Source: Streptomyces monashensis (GTDB lineage: Bacteria > Actinomycetota > Actinomycetes > Streptomycetales > Streptomycetaceae). From it: DNA of 64,000 nucleotides. The DNA lies in assembly GCF_001866665.1 (NCBI RefSeq), contig NZ_MLYO01000045.1:1-64000 (forward strand). Direction: 5' to 3'. The notes beneath the pieces were generated by a model. It did not search any database, had not been told where the DNA came from, and saw only the letters and a program-made list of their open reading frames with translations. Made by a program: the position numbers and the translations under genes. Below, one piece after another: positions 8,454 through 17,400 of the stretch; within the stretch, counting starts at the first letter, position 1; the number at the start of each line of letters is the position of its first letter.

Positions 8454-9757
8454 CCCCAGCTTCCGTGGGGCCGGTAGCCGTGTGGCATCAGGTCCTCCAG
8501 GCAGGCGATGGGTGCGTGCGGTACGACCCGTCCGTCGGCGGCCTCGGCGAAGACCTCGCTGGACAGGACGCGGCCGTCGACGCCGTTGACCTCACGGACG
8601 GAGGTGACCATGCGCTGCAGCCGGCCGCCGCTCTCGTAGTTGTTGCGCCGCTGGATGAAGACGACGAAGTTGACCGCGCCCGCGATCAGCATCTGGCTGG
8701 CCTCGATGGGCAGCCGCTCCGACGCCTGCAACGCGTACGTCGAGATACGGTTGAAGACCTCGCTGGAGCTGTTGGCGTGGATCGTGGACAGCGAGCCGTC
8801 GTTGCCCTGCGACATCGCGTTCAGCATGGTGACGATCTCGTCGCCCAGCACCTCGCCGACGATGACGCGGGAGGGATTCATACGAAGGCTGCGGCGAACC
8901 AGTTCGGCCATGGAAATGGCGCCCTGCCCCTCGGAGTTGGGCAGTCGTTCCTCGAACGCGACGACGTTCGGGTGCAGTTCGGGGAAGGTGTCGAGGCCCA
9001 GCTCCAGGGCGCGTTCGACGGTGATGAGCCGCTCGTGCTGAGGGATCTCGTTGGCGAGCGCGCGCAGCAGGGTGGTCTTTCCGGCGTTGGTCGCACCGGC
9101 GATCATGATGTTCTTGCGGGCCCGGACCGCGCAGGCCATGAAGTGGGCGACCTCCGGCGTCAGCGTGCCGTTGCCGACCAGGTCGGCTATGAACACCTTG
9201 CCCATGCGGGCGCGCCGGATGGACAGCGCGGGCCGCCGGGCCACGTCCATGACCGCGGAGAGCCGGGAGCCGTCGGGCAGCCGCAGGTCCAGCTGCGGGT
9301 TGGCCGAGTCGAACGGCCGCGAGGACAGACCGGAGTAGGCGCCGAGCACCTGGATCAGCTCGATGAGCTCCTCGTCGGTCTCCGCGACGGGCTCGCCCCT
9401 CACCTCACGCCCGTCGGCGTACCCGACGAAGACCTGGTCGCAGCCGTTGATGTCGATGTTCTCGACCTCGGGGTCGTCCAGCAGCGGCTGGAGCCGCCCC
9501 ACGCCGAACAGCGCCGCGTGCACGGCGGCGGCGTACTGCTCCTCGGTCTCGGCGTCCAGCGGCGCACGGCCCGCGTTGATCTCGGCGCGCGCGTGCTCCT
9601 CCAGTATCTGGGCGATCACCGCGCGGGCGTACTGCCGCTCGTCCTCCGTGGACATCGGCGCGACGCCACTGACCTGGTCCAGCCGCCGCTGCTCGGCGAT
9701 CCGGTCACCGGCGTCCTGCCGGAACCGCTTGACCAGCTGATGGTCGACCGCGGTCAT
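8450..9757 (-). CDS. cpaF: Pilus assembly ATPase CpaF/TadA
   Basis: 435-residue secretion ATPase. The N-terminal domain contains LQPLLDDPEVENIDINGCD, typical of CpaF. The Walker A is GATNAGKT at residues 221-228, and the Walker B/Asp-box region is SRVIVGEVLGDEIVTMLNA. His-rich and Arg-finger-like stretches (STIHANSSSEVF) complete the type II/IV secretion ATPase fold. It should power pilin polymerisation through TadB/TadC. The ATG at 9757 overlaps the upstream CpaE-like gene by 4 bases. Confidence 0.95.
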   Translation of the reverse strand: MTAVDHQLVKRFRQDAGDRIAEQRRLDQVSGVAPMSTEDERQYARAVIAQILEEHARAEINAGRAPLDAETEEQYAAAVHAALFGVGRLQPLLDDPEVENIDINGCDQVFVGYADGREVRGEPVAETDEELIELIQVLGAYSGLSSRPFDSANPQLDLRLPDGSRLSAVMDVARRPALSIRRARMGKVFIADLVGNGTLTPEVAHFMACAVRARKNIMIAGATNAGKTTLLRALANEIPQHERLITVERALELGLDTFPELHPNVVAFEERLPNSEGQGAISMAELVRRSLRMNPSRVIVGEVLGDEIVTMLNAMSQGNDGSLSTIHANSSSEVFNRISTYALQASERLPIEASQMLIAGAVNFVVFIQRRNNYESGGRLQRMVTSVREVNGVDGRVLSSEVFAEAADGRVVPHAPIACLEDLMPHGYRPHGSWG

Positions 9758-10737
9758 CGCCCGGCCCCCGTGTGCCCCTGCTGGGGTTGGTACGGCTGCT
9801 GGGGCTGGCCTTGCTGAGGCTGGTACGACGGCTGGTACTGGCCCTGGTGGGTCTGCTGAGCCTGCTGGTGCTGCTGCGGCTGCTGGCCCTGCTGCGGCTG
9901 TTGCATGTGATGGCCCTGCTGGGCCTGGGCGGAGACGGCCCAGGCGGCGCCGTACTGCTGGTTCAGATCGGCGGCGATCTTACGGGCCGAGCGGACCAGC
10001 AGCGACTTGTCGAGGCGGCCCCGCTTGCGCCCGGCCAGCATGTCGGCGCCGGCCGGGTCGTCCGCGAGGGTGCCCACGACCCGGGCACCGGTCTGGGCGT
10101 GCACCAGCATGTCGTTGACCTGGTTGACGAGCTTGCCCGAGCCCGCCGGGTCGGCGATCAGGACGACGCCGACGAGCGGGGTGGCGAGCGCCGCGGCACC
10201 GCGCGAGCCGCCGTGCAGCCGCGCGGACAGGTGGGCGGCCCGGTCCCGGACTCGGGCCAGTGCCTCGGGTTCGGTGCGGGACAGCAGCAGCACGAGCGCC
10301 GCGTGCGGGAACAGCTCGACGGCCGGGGTGTCACCGCTGACGCGTCCGCAGTCGGCGATGACGTCGGCGGGCGCCTGGGGCGAGTCTGCGAGGGCGGCGA
10401 ACGAGCGCCCGAGCGTCGGCCACAGGCTGACCAGCCCGGCGGCCTGCTCGGCGACACCGAGCCCCACGAGTACTTCCAGCCCACCGCTCAACGGCTGGAC
10501 ATGATCCCAGAGTTGATCGGGCACCAGCCCGCGCCGGGCCGTCGCGGCGATCGACAGCAGTCCGGTGTTGGGGTTGAGCGGGCCACCGTGCGCGGCCGTA
10601 CTGCGGTACACGAGGTCACCGCCCGCCGGGTCGGTCTCGGCGAGCAGAACACGGCGCGGCCAGACCGCGGCGAGCGCGACGGCCGCGGTGGTGACGCCGG
10701 GGGAACCCTTGTCGGCGGCGAGAGCGATGAGCGCCAT
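9754..10737 (-). CDS. CpaE-like MinD/ParA-type protein with Gln-rich tail
   Basis: 327 residues. It opens MALIALAADKGSPGVTTAAV, matching the deviant Walker A position of MinD/ParA proteins, but the P-loop lysine (KGGxGKTT in the family) is Val here. A second family feature, VLLAETDPAGGDL, is present. The core ends near residue 265. About the last 60 residues are a Gln/Pro/His-rich tail (for example QQPQQHQQAQQTHQGQYQ). In Tad loci CpaE/TadZ places the apparatus at the cell pole; the altered P-loop suggests weak or no ATP hydrolysis. Coupled to cpaF by a 4-base overlap. Confidence 0.82.
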   Translation of the reverse strand: MALIALAADKGSPGVTTAAVALAAVWPRRVLLAETDPAGGDLVYRSTAAHGGPLNPNTGLLSIAATARRGLVPDQLWDHVQPLSGGLEVLVGLGVAEQAAGLVSLWPTLGRSFAALADSPQAPADVIADCGRVSGDTPAVELFPHAALVLLLSRTEPEALARVRDRAAHLSARLHGGSRGAAALATPLVGVVLIADPAGSGKLVNQVNDMLVHAQTGARVVGTLADDPAGADMLAGRKRGRLDKSLLVRSARKIAADLNQQYGAAWAVSAQAQQGHHMQQPQQGQQPQQHQQAQQTHQGQYQPSYQPQQGQPQQPYQPQQGHTGAGR

Positions 10738-10754
10738 GAGATCCGGGGTCCGCC

Positions 10755-11504
10755 TTACTGGTTGCCGGAGCCGGAGTCGGAGACGTGCACGACGGCGACC
10801 GCGCCGTTCGAGGCGGCGCGTGCCACGGCGGCGGCGTCGGCCTGGTCGACGATCAGGGTCAGCGAGAGATTGCCGCTGCTGATGGTGGCGTCGCCGCTGT
10901 CCTTCTTGTAGCCGACCTTGGCGGTGGCGATGGGGGCCCCGGAGGACGCGGAACCGGAGGACGAGGACCCGGTCCCGGCCCCCGTACCCGTCTTGCCCGA
11001 CCCCGAACCGCCGCTGTCGACGTTGTAGACGGCGACCGTGTCACCGGCCTGGATGTCCGCCGGGTACTGGCCGTCCTTCAGCGACACACCGACGACGGCC
11101 TTGCCGGCCGGCAGCACATCGCCCTTGGTGAACATCTGGCCCACGACGATGGTGCCCGGGTAGATCGTGGTCCGCGCCTTGTAGTCCTTCAAGGCGCCCA
11201 ACTGGTCCCACCGGACGTAGTCGATGCTGCTGTCCGCGGCCACCATCACGGACGTGGAGTTGCTGCTGTTGACGGACTGCCCGACCTGGATCGGCTGCGT
11301 CACCTTGACGACCTCGATCCGGTTCCCGGCCCGTAGCACGAGCGTGGTCGCACCGAGGGCACCGAGCAGGATGAGCAGCACCGCGAGCGCGGCGAGGGCG
11401 GGCTTGCGCTCACGGGGCGGGGTGGGGAGGCGGTCACCGACCGGCGGCTGCGCCGGAACGGCGGCACGACCGGCACCGGCCCCCGTACGCTCTTGGATCT
11501 TCAC
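10755..11504 (-). CDS. SAF-domain protein, CpaB/RcpC-like
   Basis: 249 residues from a GTG at 11504 behind GGGGG. A proline/arginine-rich cytoplasmic start is followed by one membrane helix (ALAALAVLLILLGALGATTLVL, about 37-58) and then an SAF domain (IQVGQSVNSSNS... IYPGTIVVGQMFTKGDVLPAGKAVVGVSL). A Gly/Ser linker interrupts the C-terminal part. In Tad systems CpaB/RcpC works in the cell envelope. It is the first gene of the minus-strand Tad operon; its promoter should lie in 11505-11773, shared with the divergent lipoprotein gene. I could not assign a specific -35/-10 there. Confidence 0.75.
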   Translation of the reverse strand: MKIQERTGAGAGRAAVPAQPPVGDRLPTPPRERKPALAALAVLLILLGALGATTLVLRAGNRIEVVKVTQPIQVGQSVNSSNSTSVMVAADSSIDYVRWDQLGALKDYKARTTIYPGTIVVGQMFTKGDVLPAGKAVVGVSLKDGQYPADIQAGDTVAVYNVDSGGSGSGKTGTGAGTGSSSSGSASSGAPIATAKVGYKKDSGDATISSGNLSLTLIVDQADAAAVARAASNGAVAVVHVSDSGSGNQ

Positions 11505-11773
11505 GCAATTGCCCCCGAACAGCTAAAGAATTCTTCAAGTAGCTGATTGCTTCGTCAAATTACCCTGCGTGCAGCCAAGTTCAGGCGCCGGGCCCCCGCA
11601 CGGTATCAACACCATATAGACCCCTCAAGGCCGATCCCCTCTCGCCTGGAGGGCGGTTCATCGCACATGACCACGCGTCACAACGTCACCGCAGTTCCAC
11701 ACTTGATGCAGTCAATACGAAAACGCCGATGGCCAGGCTTCGCCAGATCGCCGAACCACCTAGGAGAGCCCGC

Positions 11774-12511
11774 ATGAAGCGCTCGACCACCCTGGCCGCG
11801 TTCATGCTGTCGCTGCTGCCCCTCACCACACTCACTGGGTGCGGCGGCAGTGGCGGTGCAGACGCCAAGGGCGGTCCGGGCACCCCGACTTCGTCGGCAT
11901 CGCCCTCCCCCACGAGGACGGCCAGTCCCACCCAACAGGTTCAGCAGCCAATCCTCACCAGCTCGGACGCCGCCGGGTACCTCGTGTCGAAGCCGCACTC
12001 CGGCTACGGCCTGGCCGCGTCGCAGAAGGACCTGACGGTGGACAAGTCGGCTTGCCTGCCCGCGGGTTACGCGATGAACAGCCTTCCGGTCGGCTCGCCG
12101 CAGGCGTCCCTGACCCGGATCGCCGCCAAGAAGCAGCCGGACGGGATCCTGATCCACATCACGCTGTCCGCCTACGCCCACGGCCAGGAACAGGCCGCCA
12201 TGAACGTCCTTGCCGCGGCGGCGAGGTCCTGCGCCGACGGCTTCACGGCCAAGGGGCCCGGTGGCAAGAACCCCTACAAGACAGTCAGGTCAGAGCCGTC
12301 CCCGGCGGGCGGTGACGAGGCTCTCGCCTTCGCCGCCGGCTTCGACGACGCCTACGGGCACACGCAGACCGTCCGGACAGAGGCCTTCCGCTTCGGCGAC
12401 CTGGTGGTCACGTACTTCGCCATCGACAGCCAGGCCTTCCTCCAGCGGACCACCGGCAACGCCAAGATCCCGCCAGCTGTCGTCAAGGCACAGAACGCAA
12501 AGCCGGCCTGA
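11774..12511 (+). CDS. Lipoprotein of unknown function
   Basis: 245 residues from ATG 11774 with AGGAG eight bases upstream; this start removes an unlikely 15-residue extension. The signal sequence ends in the lipobox LTGC (residues 19-22), followed by a Gly/Ser/Pro-rich spacer and a globular domain (LTSSDAAGYLVSKPHSGYG..., with a Cys pair SACLPAG and ARSCADG). It is transcribed away from the Tad operon and towards the type VII-like island. Streptomyces encode many such surface lipoproteins; no function is recognisable. Confidence 0.8.
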   Translation: MKRSTTLAAFMLSLLPLTTLTGCGGSGGADAKGGPGTPTSSASPSPTRTASPTQQVQQPILTSSDAAGYLVSKPHSGYGLAASQKDLTVDKSACLPAGYAMNSLPVGSPQASLTRIAAKKQPDGILIHITLSAYAHGQEQAAMNVLAAAARSCADGFTAKGPGGKNPYKTVRSEPSPAGGDEALAFAAGFDDAYGHTQTVRTEAFRFGDLVVTYFAIDSQAFLQRTTGNAKIPPAVVKAQNAKPA

Positions 12512-12632
12512 CCAATCCTTTTGAATTTCCGTGCGTTTGCTTGACCTTGAGGACATGCGCCCGAAGAAACCGAACAACGCACCGGTAGCGTCATGCATCC
12601 TGACTCAACTCACGTCTCCGGGGGAGCCGATC

Positions 12633-13289
12633 GTGAAGAGCCGTTCCGTGCCCGTAGCCACCGCGTTGGCCGCGACAGCAGCCCTGCTGTTGACGGCGTG
12701 CGGTGGTGGCAGCAGCTCGTCAAAGGGCAACGACAAGATCGCCGGCGCCGGAGGCGGCACTGCGACCTCCTCGCCCTCGCCCAGCACTTCATCGACCGAT
12801 GGCGCGTCCCGTCCTCGGATCACGCTGCCCGCCGACGTGCACGATGTCTTCGCAGGCTGGAACACCGCAGACCCCAAGGCCGGCCCAGTACTCGCCGACG
12901 CCGAACGGCGCATCGACGCCACGAACTACGCCCTCTCCCAGGGGAACCCCGACGAGCCTTCACTCGGCTTCTACTACACAGGGGATGCCCTCGTGGGAGC
13001 GGCTCAATGGGTCAAACAAGCCGTTGACGCAGGTGTCGTCCTCACTGGGACAACTCGCTACTTCAATGCCCGAGTCAACCTCTACGCAGCGAACAGCGCC
13101 ACTCTGAGCTATTGCTCATTCGAAGGCAAGGCGTACGAGAAGAACCGAAAGACCGGCAAGGTCACGAAAGACCCTGTCACCGACAATTCCTACCTTCTCT
13201 ACACCACACGCTTGGAGAAGAACGGCAAAGGCGTCTGGCAGACGAATGCTCTCCGGAGCGACAGGGGGAACAAGGCATGCACTCCCTGA
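12633..13289 (+). CDS. Lipoprotein, left copy of a duplicated pair
   Basis: 218 residues from GTG 12633 with GGGGAG seven bases upstream. Lipobox LLTAC follows a short signal, then a Ser/Gly-rich linker and a domain with two cysteines (LSYCSFEGKAY and the end KACTP). Clearly paralogous to the lipoprotein at 26293-26952: shared positions include SKGN.KIAGA, GKVTKDPVT.NSY and YTTRLEKNGKGVWQT. Its last 13 bases overlap the start of the next gene, the same overlap as in the right-hand copy. Confidence 0.85.
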   Translation: MKSRSVPVATALAATAALLLTACGGGSSSSKGNDKIAGAGGGTATSSPSPSTSSTDGASRPRITLPADVHDVFAGWNTADPKAGPVLADAERRIDATNYALSQGNPDEPSLGFYYTGDALVGAAQWVKQAVDAGVVLTGTTRYFNARVNLYAANSATLSYCSFEGKAYEKNRKTGKVTKDPVTDNSYLLYTTRLEKNGKGVWQTNALRSDRGNKACTP

Positions 13290-14344
13290 CCAGGGATAAC
13301 TCAACGACATTCGCACGGAGATGGACCGTGGTGGCGTGCACTGCACTCCTCGGCTGCGTCGTGTTCACACCACCCGCCTGGGCGGGCTTCGACCCGGGCG
13401 GCGGTAGCCAGGGTGGTACCACCGCGACGTCCAAGCGGGACGGCCACACGATCGAGTCCCGCGTCTCCTTCTCCGGCTCCACCCGGTCCGCCGGCGACTC
13501 GTCGTCCTCCGCGGTCACCCCCGTCGGCAACTGGTCGCCGCCCGCCTGCTGGTACGAGCCGATATCGGCCCAGCAGTTCTCCAAGGAAATGGAGGACGGC
13601 TACAACCAGGTCGTCAACGATCCGAGTCAGCCCGACTACGCCAAGGAGGCGACGGGCGAGTACCGGGACATGTACAAGAACGGCAAGTACAAGAACTACA
13701 ACCTGGACAAGGCCAATGAAGGCAACTGGTGGGTCTCCACACAGGACCCGTCTCGGTTGAACGATCCGGCGGCCTGGGAATGCAGTGACCTCCCCTTCTG
13801 GGTGAAGAACGGCGACACCCCGCCCGTCAAACAGGCGATCTCGCCGGAGATCCTGGCCGAACTCGCCTACAACCGAATCAAGTTGCCGGACACCAAGGTC
13901 TCGCTCGCTCCGGCCGATGTCACCAAGGTCAATCTCCCCACCTGGGCCTGGCTGGACAAGGCCACATTCAAAAAGGTGTCCGTCACCGCTTCGCTGAACG
14001 TGCCCGGCCTGAACATCCAGGCCACCACGACCGCCGAGCCCGTCTCGCTGAAGCTGGAGCCCGGCACGCCCGACGCCGAGACCTTCCCTTCCTCCGGTGA
14101 GTGTGCATTCAGCAGCGACCACTCGATCGGGCAGGCCTACGCCAAGGGGATGGCCGACCAGACCCCGCCCTGCGGCATCGAGTACCTGCGCTCCTCCGGC
14201 AACGGAACGTTCCCGCTGAAGGCCACGATCACCTGGGCGATCACCTGGACGGGCACGGGCACACCGGGCGGAACGCTGCCCGATGGAACGTTCGGCAAGG
14301 AACAGGATGTGAAGGTCCAGGAGATCCAGTCCGTGAACCACTGA
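13277..14344 (+). CDS. Secreted protein, left copy of a duplicated pair
   Basis: 355 residues from ATG 13277, behind AGGGGG. The signal peptide is VVACTALLGCVVFTPPAWA with likely cleavage after AWA. The mature protein shares long blocks with the product of 25274-26305: ILAELAYN, TKVNLPTWAWLD, VSVTAS, ADQTPPCG, YLRSSGN, FPLKATITW and VQEIQ.VN. Family members are sometimes labelled enoyl-reductase-like in Streptomyces, but I see no catalytic motif. A hairpin follows 27 bases after the stop. Confidence 0.85.
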   Translation: MHSLTRDNSTTFARRWTVVACTALLGCVVFTPPAWAGFDPGGGSQGGTTATSKRDGHTIESRVSFSGSTRSAGDSSSSAVTPVGNWSPPACWYEPISAQQFSKEMEDGYNQVVNDPSQPDYAKEATGEYRDMYKNGKYKNYNLDKANEGNWWVSTQDPSRLNDPAAWECSDLPFWVKNGDTPPVKQAISPEILAELAYNRIKLPDTKVSLAPADVTKVNLPTWAWLDKATFKKVSVTASLNVPGLNIQATTTAEPVSLKLEPGTPDAETFPSSGECAFSSDHSIGQAYAKGMADQTPPCGIEYLRSSGNGTFPLKATITWAITWTGTGTPGGTLPDGTFGKEQDVKVQEIQSVNH

Positions 14345-14370
14345 ACTACGGAACTGAGTTGGCACTCGAA

Positions 14371-14395
14371 GGCGGCCCGGCGACGTCGGGCCGCC
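14371..14395 (+). terminator. Hairpin after the left secreted-protein gene
   Basis: Nine-base arms GGCGGCCCG (14371-14379) and CGGGCCGCC (14387-14395) with a 7-base loop, 27 bases after the stop of the secreted protein and 70 bases before the ATPase gene. No U-tract; Streptomyces terminators often lack one. It may reduce readthrough into the ATPase gene. Confidence 0.55.
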
Positions 14396-14464
14396 GACCG
14401 GGCCGGATAGCCTTGCCGGCATTCGACGTGGCGGCGCCACGGTCCCCAGGAAGGAACACGGCCG

Positions 14465-17400
14465 ATGCGGCTGTCCGTGACGGTGGTCCGACAGGGCACG
14501 GATCCACAGGACGTCATCCTCGACTTCGGTGAGGACGCGAGCGTCACTGAGGTGGCCAAGGCGCTGGCACCCTCGACCGCCCCCACCCCCACCCCCACCG
14601 CCGTCACCGCACTGCGGCAGGGTCGGTACGACCCGTACGACGCACGACCCGTTGGCGCGTCGGCACCCGGCGCATCGGACGGCCTGTGGGCCGACGGTCG
14701 GTACTGCGAACCAGACCTCCTGGCGGGCGACGTGCTCCGCGATGGCATGCGGATCTCCGTCGACGACGCCATCGGACCGTTTCTCCGGTCGGGGGAACCG
14801 TCCGGGCGCTACGAGCTGCGGGTCACTGGGGGTCCGGGCGCAGGCCGGGTCGCCCGGCTGGCCGCGGGTGTGAGCACGATCGGATCGGGGCCCGGTGCCA
14901 CCATCGCCGTCCCCGATCCCCGCCTCCCCCACGAAGCGCTGCGGGTGAGCGTCGCCGTCGACGGCCGGGTCACCCTGACGCCGGGACCGGCGGGCGCCGA
15001 GGTGCTCCTGGAGGGGGAGGCTGTTGCCGGCGAACGCGAGTGGCCGCTGGGCACGCTCCTCACCTGCGGCAGTTCCCTGCTGGTCCTCGACAGTCCGGTG
15101 GAACCCGACGCACACCTGGCACCGATGGGCGAGGGCGGACTGGCCTACAACCGCCCGCCCCGGCTGAGTTCGCTCCCGCCGCGGGCGAGGCTCGTGGTTC
15201 CGGACTCCCCCGGCAAAGCCGAGCGCCATCGCTTCCAATTGATCGCCTCGATCACCCCCTTGATCTTCGGCGTGGTCATGTACCTCATGACCAAGCAGAC
15301 GTACACGCTGCTGTTCTGCTTGATGAGCCCGGTCATGATGGCCGGCGAATGGGTCAGCCAGAACCGCGAGGGCAAGAAGAAGCACCGCACCACCATGAAG
15401 GAGTACAAGGCCCAGAAGGCCAAATACGACGAGGACCTGGCTCACCTGTGTGCAGCAGACCAGCGCGCCCGTCGCGACGCCTACCCGGACGCCGCCTCTC
15501 TCCTGCTGTTCGCGACCGGACCACGGCGACGTCTGTGGGAACGCAGGCTCACCGATCCCGACGCCCTGGTGCTGCGCGTCGGCGTCGCCGATCTTCCGGC
15601 GAACATCGAGCTCGCCGCCTCTCGGTCGAGGAGCGACGAGGGGCCGCCGGCACCGCCGCTCGTGCACGATGTGCCGCTACCGCTGCCGTTCACCGAACTG
15701 GGCGTCGTGGGTCTGGCCGGAGCGCGTACCCAGGTACTGGCCGGCGCCCGTTGGTTCGCGGTCCAGTCGGCTGTCCTGCACAGCCCGCGCGATCTGTCGA
15801 TCGTGGTGCTCTCTTCCGCCCCGGACGCCGGGGACGCCTGGAGCTGGGCGCACTGGCTGCCCCACACAGCGCCGCGCAACGGGCAGGACTGCGTCTCTCT
15901 CGTGGGCGCCGACTCCGAGACCGTCGGGCGACGCGTCACCGAACTACTCAACGAACTGAATCGCCGTAAGGAGGCTGCCACTCCGGCCGGCGGCATGGGC
16001 CGGCTGCGGCCCGACCCCTACACCCTGATCGTTCTGGACGGGGCGCGGCTGCTCCGCCGGGTGCCGGGCGTTCCTCAACTGCTGCAGGAAGGGCCGCTCT
16101 ACGGCATGTTCGCGCTGTGCGTGGACGAGGACGAGCGGCTGCTGCCCGAGGAGTGCCGCGCGGCGATCTGCTGGCCGACGGGCTCCGCCGACCGCGTGCT
16201 GCTCCGCGGTGCGGGACTCGACGCACTGGGTGAGGTGCTGGCCGACCAGGTGTCCCGGGAGTGGTGCGAACTGGTGGCCCGCTCACTGGCTCCTGTCCGC
16301 GACGTCAGCCGCGACGACGCCGACAGTGCGCTGCCATCGGCGGCACGCCTGCTGAACCTGCTGCAGATGCCTGATCCGACGGGCGCCGCCATCGAGCTGA
16401 TGTGGCGCTCCGGCGGTGCCACCACCCGCTTCCCGGTAGGCGTCGGGGCCGAGGGCACCTTCTCTCTCGACCTCCGGCTGGACGGACCGCACGGACTCGT
16501 CGCCGGTACCACGGGTGCCGGCAAGTCCGAGTTGCTGCAGACCCTCATCACCTCGCTCGCCGTCCACAACCGGCCCGACGCCCTGAACTTCGTTCTGATC
16601 GACTACAAGGGCGGCGCCGCGTTCCAGGACTGCGCCCGCCTTCCGCACACCGTCGGCATGGTCAGCGACCTCGACGCACATCTGACGGAGCGCGCCCTGG
16701 CCTCGCTCGCCGCCGAACTGCGACGACGCGAGGAACTCCTGCTCCAGGCTCCCGCGAAGGACATCGAGGACTACACCGACACCCGTCAACTGCGGCCCGA
16801 GCTGGAGCCGATGCCCCGGCTGGTCATCATCATCGACGAGTTCGCCTCGCTGGTCGCCGAGCTGCCCGACTTCGTCGCCGGCCTGGTCGACATCGCCCGC
16901 CGAGGGCGCTCCCTCGGTGTGCACCTCATCCTCGCCACACAGCGTCCCGCGGGCGTCGTCAGCCAGGACATCCGCGCCAACACGAACCTGCGCATCGCGC
17001 TGCGCGTGACCAACCGCGACGAGTCCGCGGACGTGATCGACGCGCCGGACGCGGGGAGCATCGCGAAATCCACCCCGGGCCGGATGTACGTACGCTCGGG
17101 TGCGAACGCGCTGGTGGCCGTCCAGTCCGCACGCATCGGCGGCCGACGGCCCGGGCAGTCGTCGCGGCCTGCCGTCGGTCTCGTCCCGCTGCCCTGGAGC
17201 GCGGTCGGCCGTGCTCTGCCGAAGGCAGCCGCCGACGGCGACGACGGCACCATGGTGACGGATCTCGCGGTGCTGGTGGATGCCATCGCGGACGGTTCAC
17301 GCCGCATGGGTTTCGGCGAGCCGCACAGCCCGTGGCTGCCGCCGCTGCCCACCCACGTCGCCCTCGCCGACCTGCGTCGGGAAAGCGGTCCCGCACAGGG

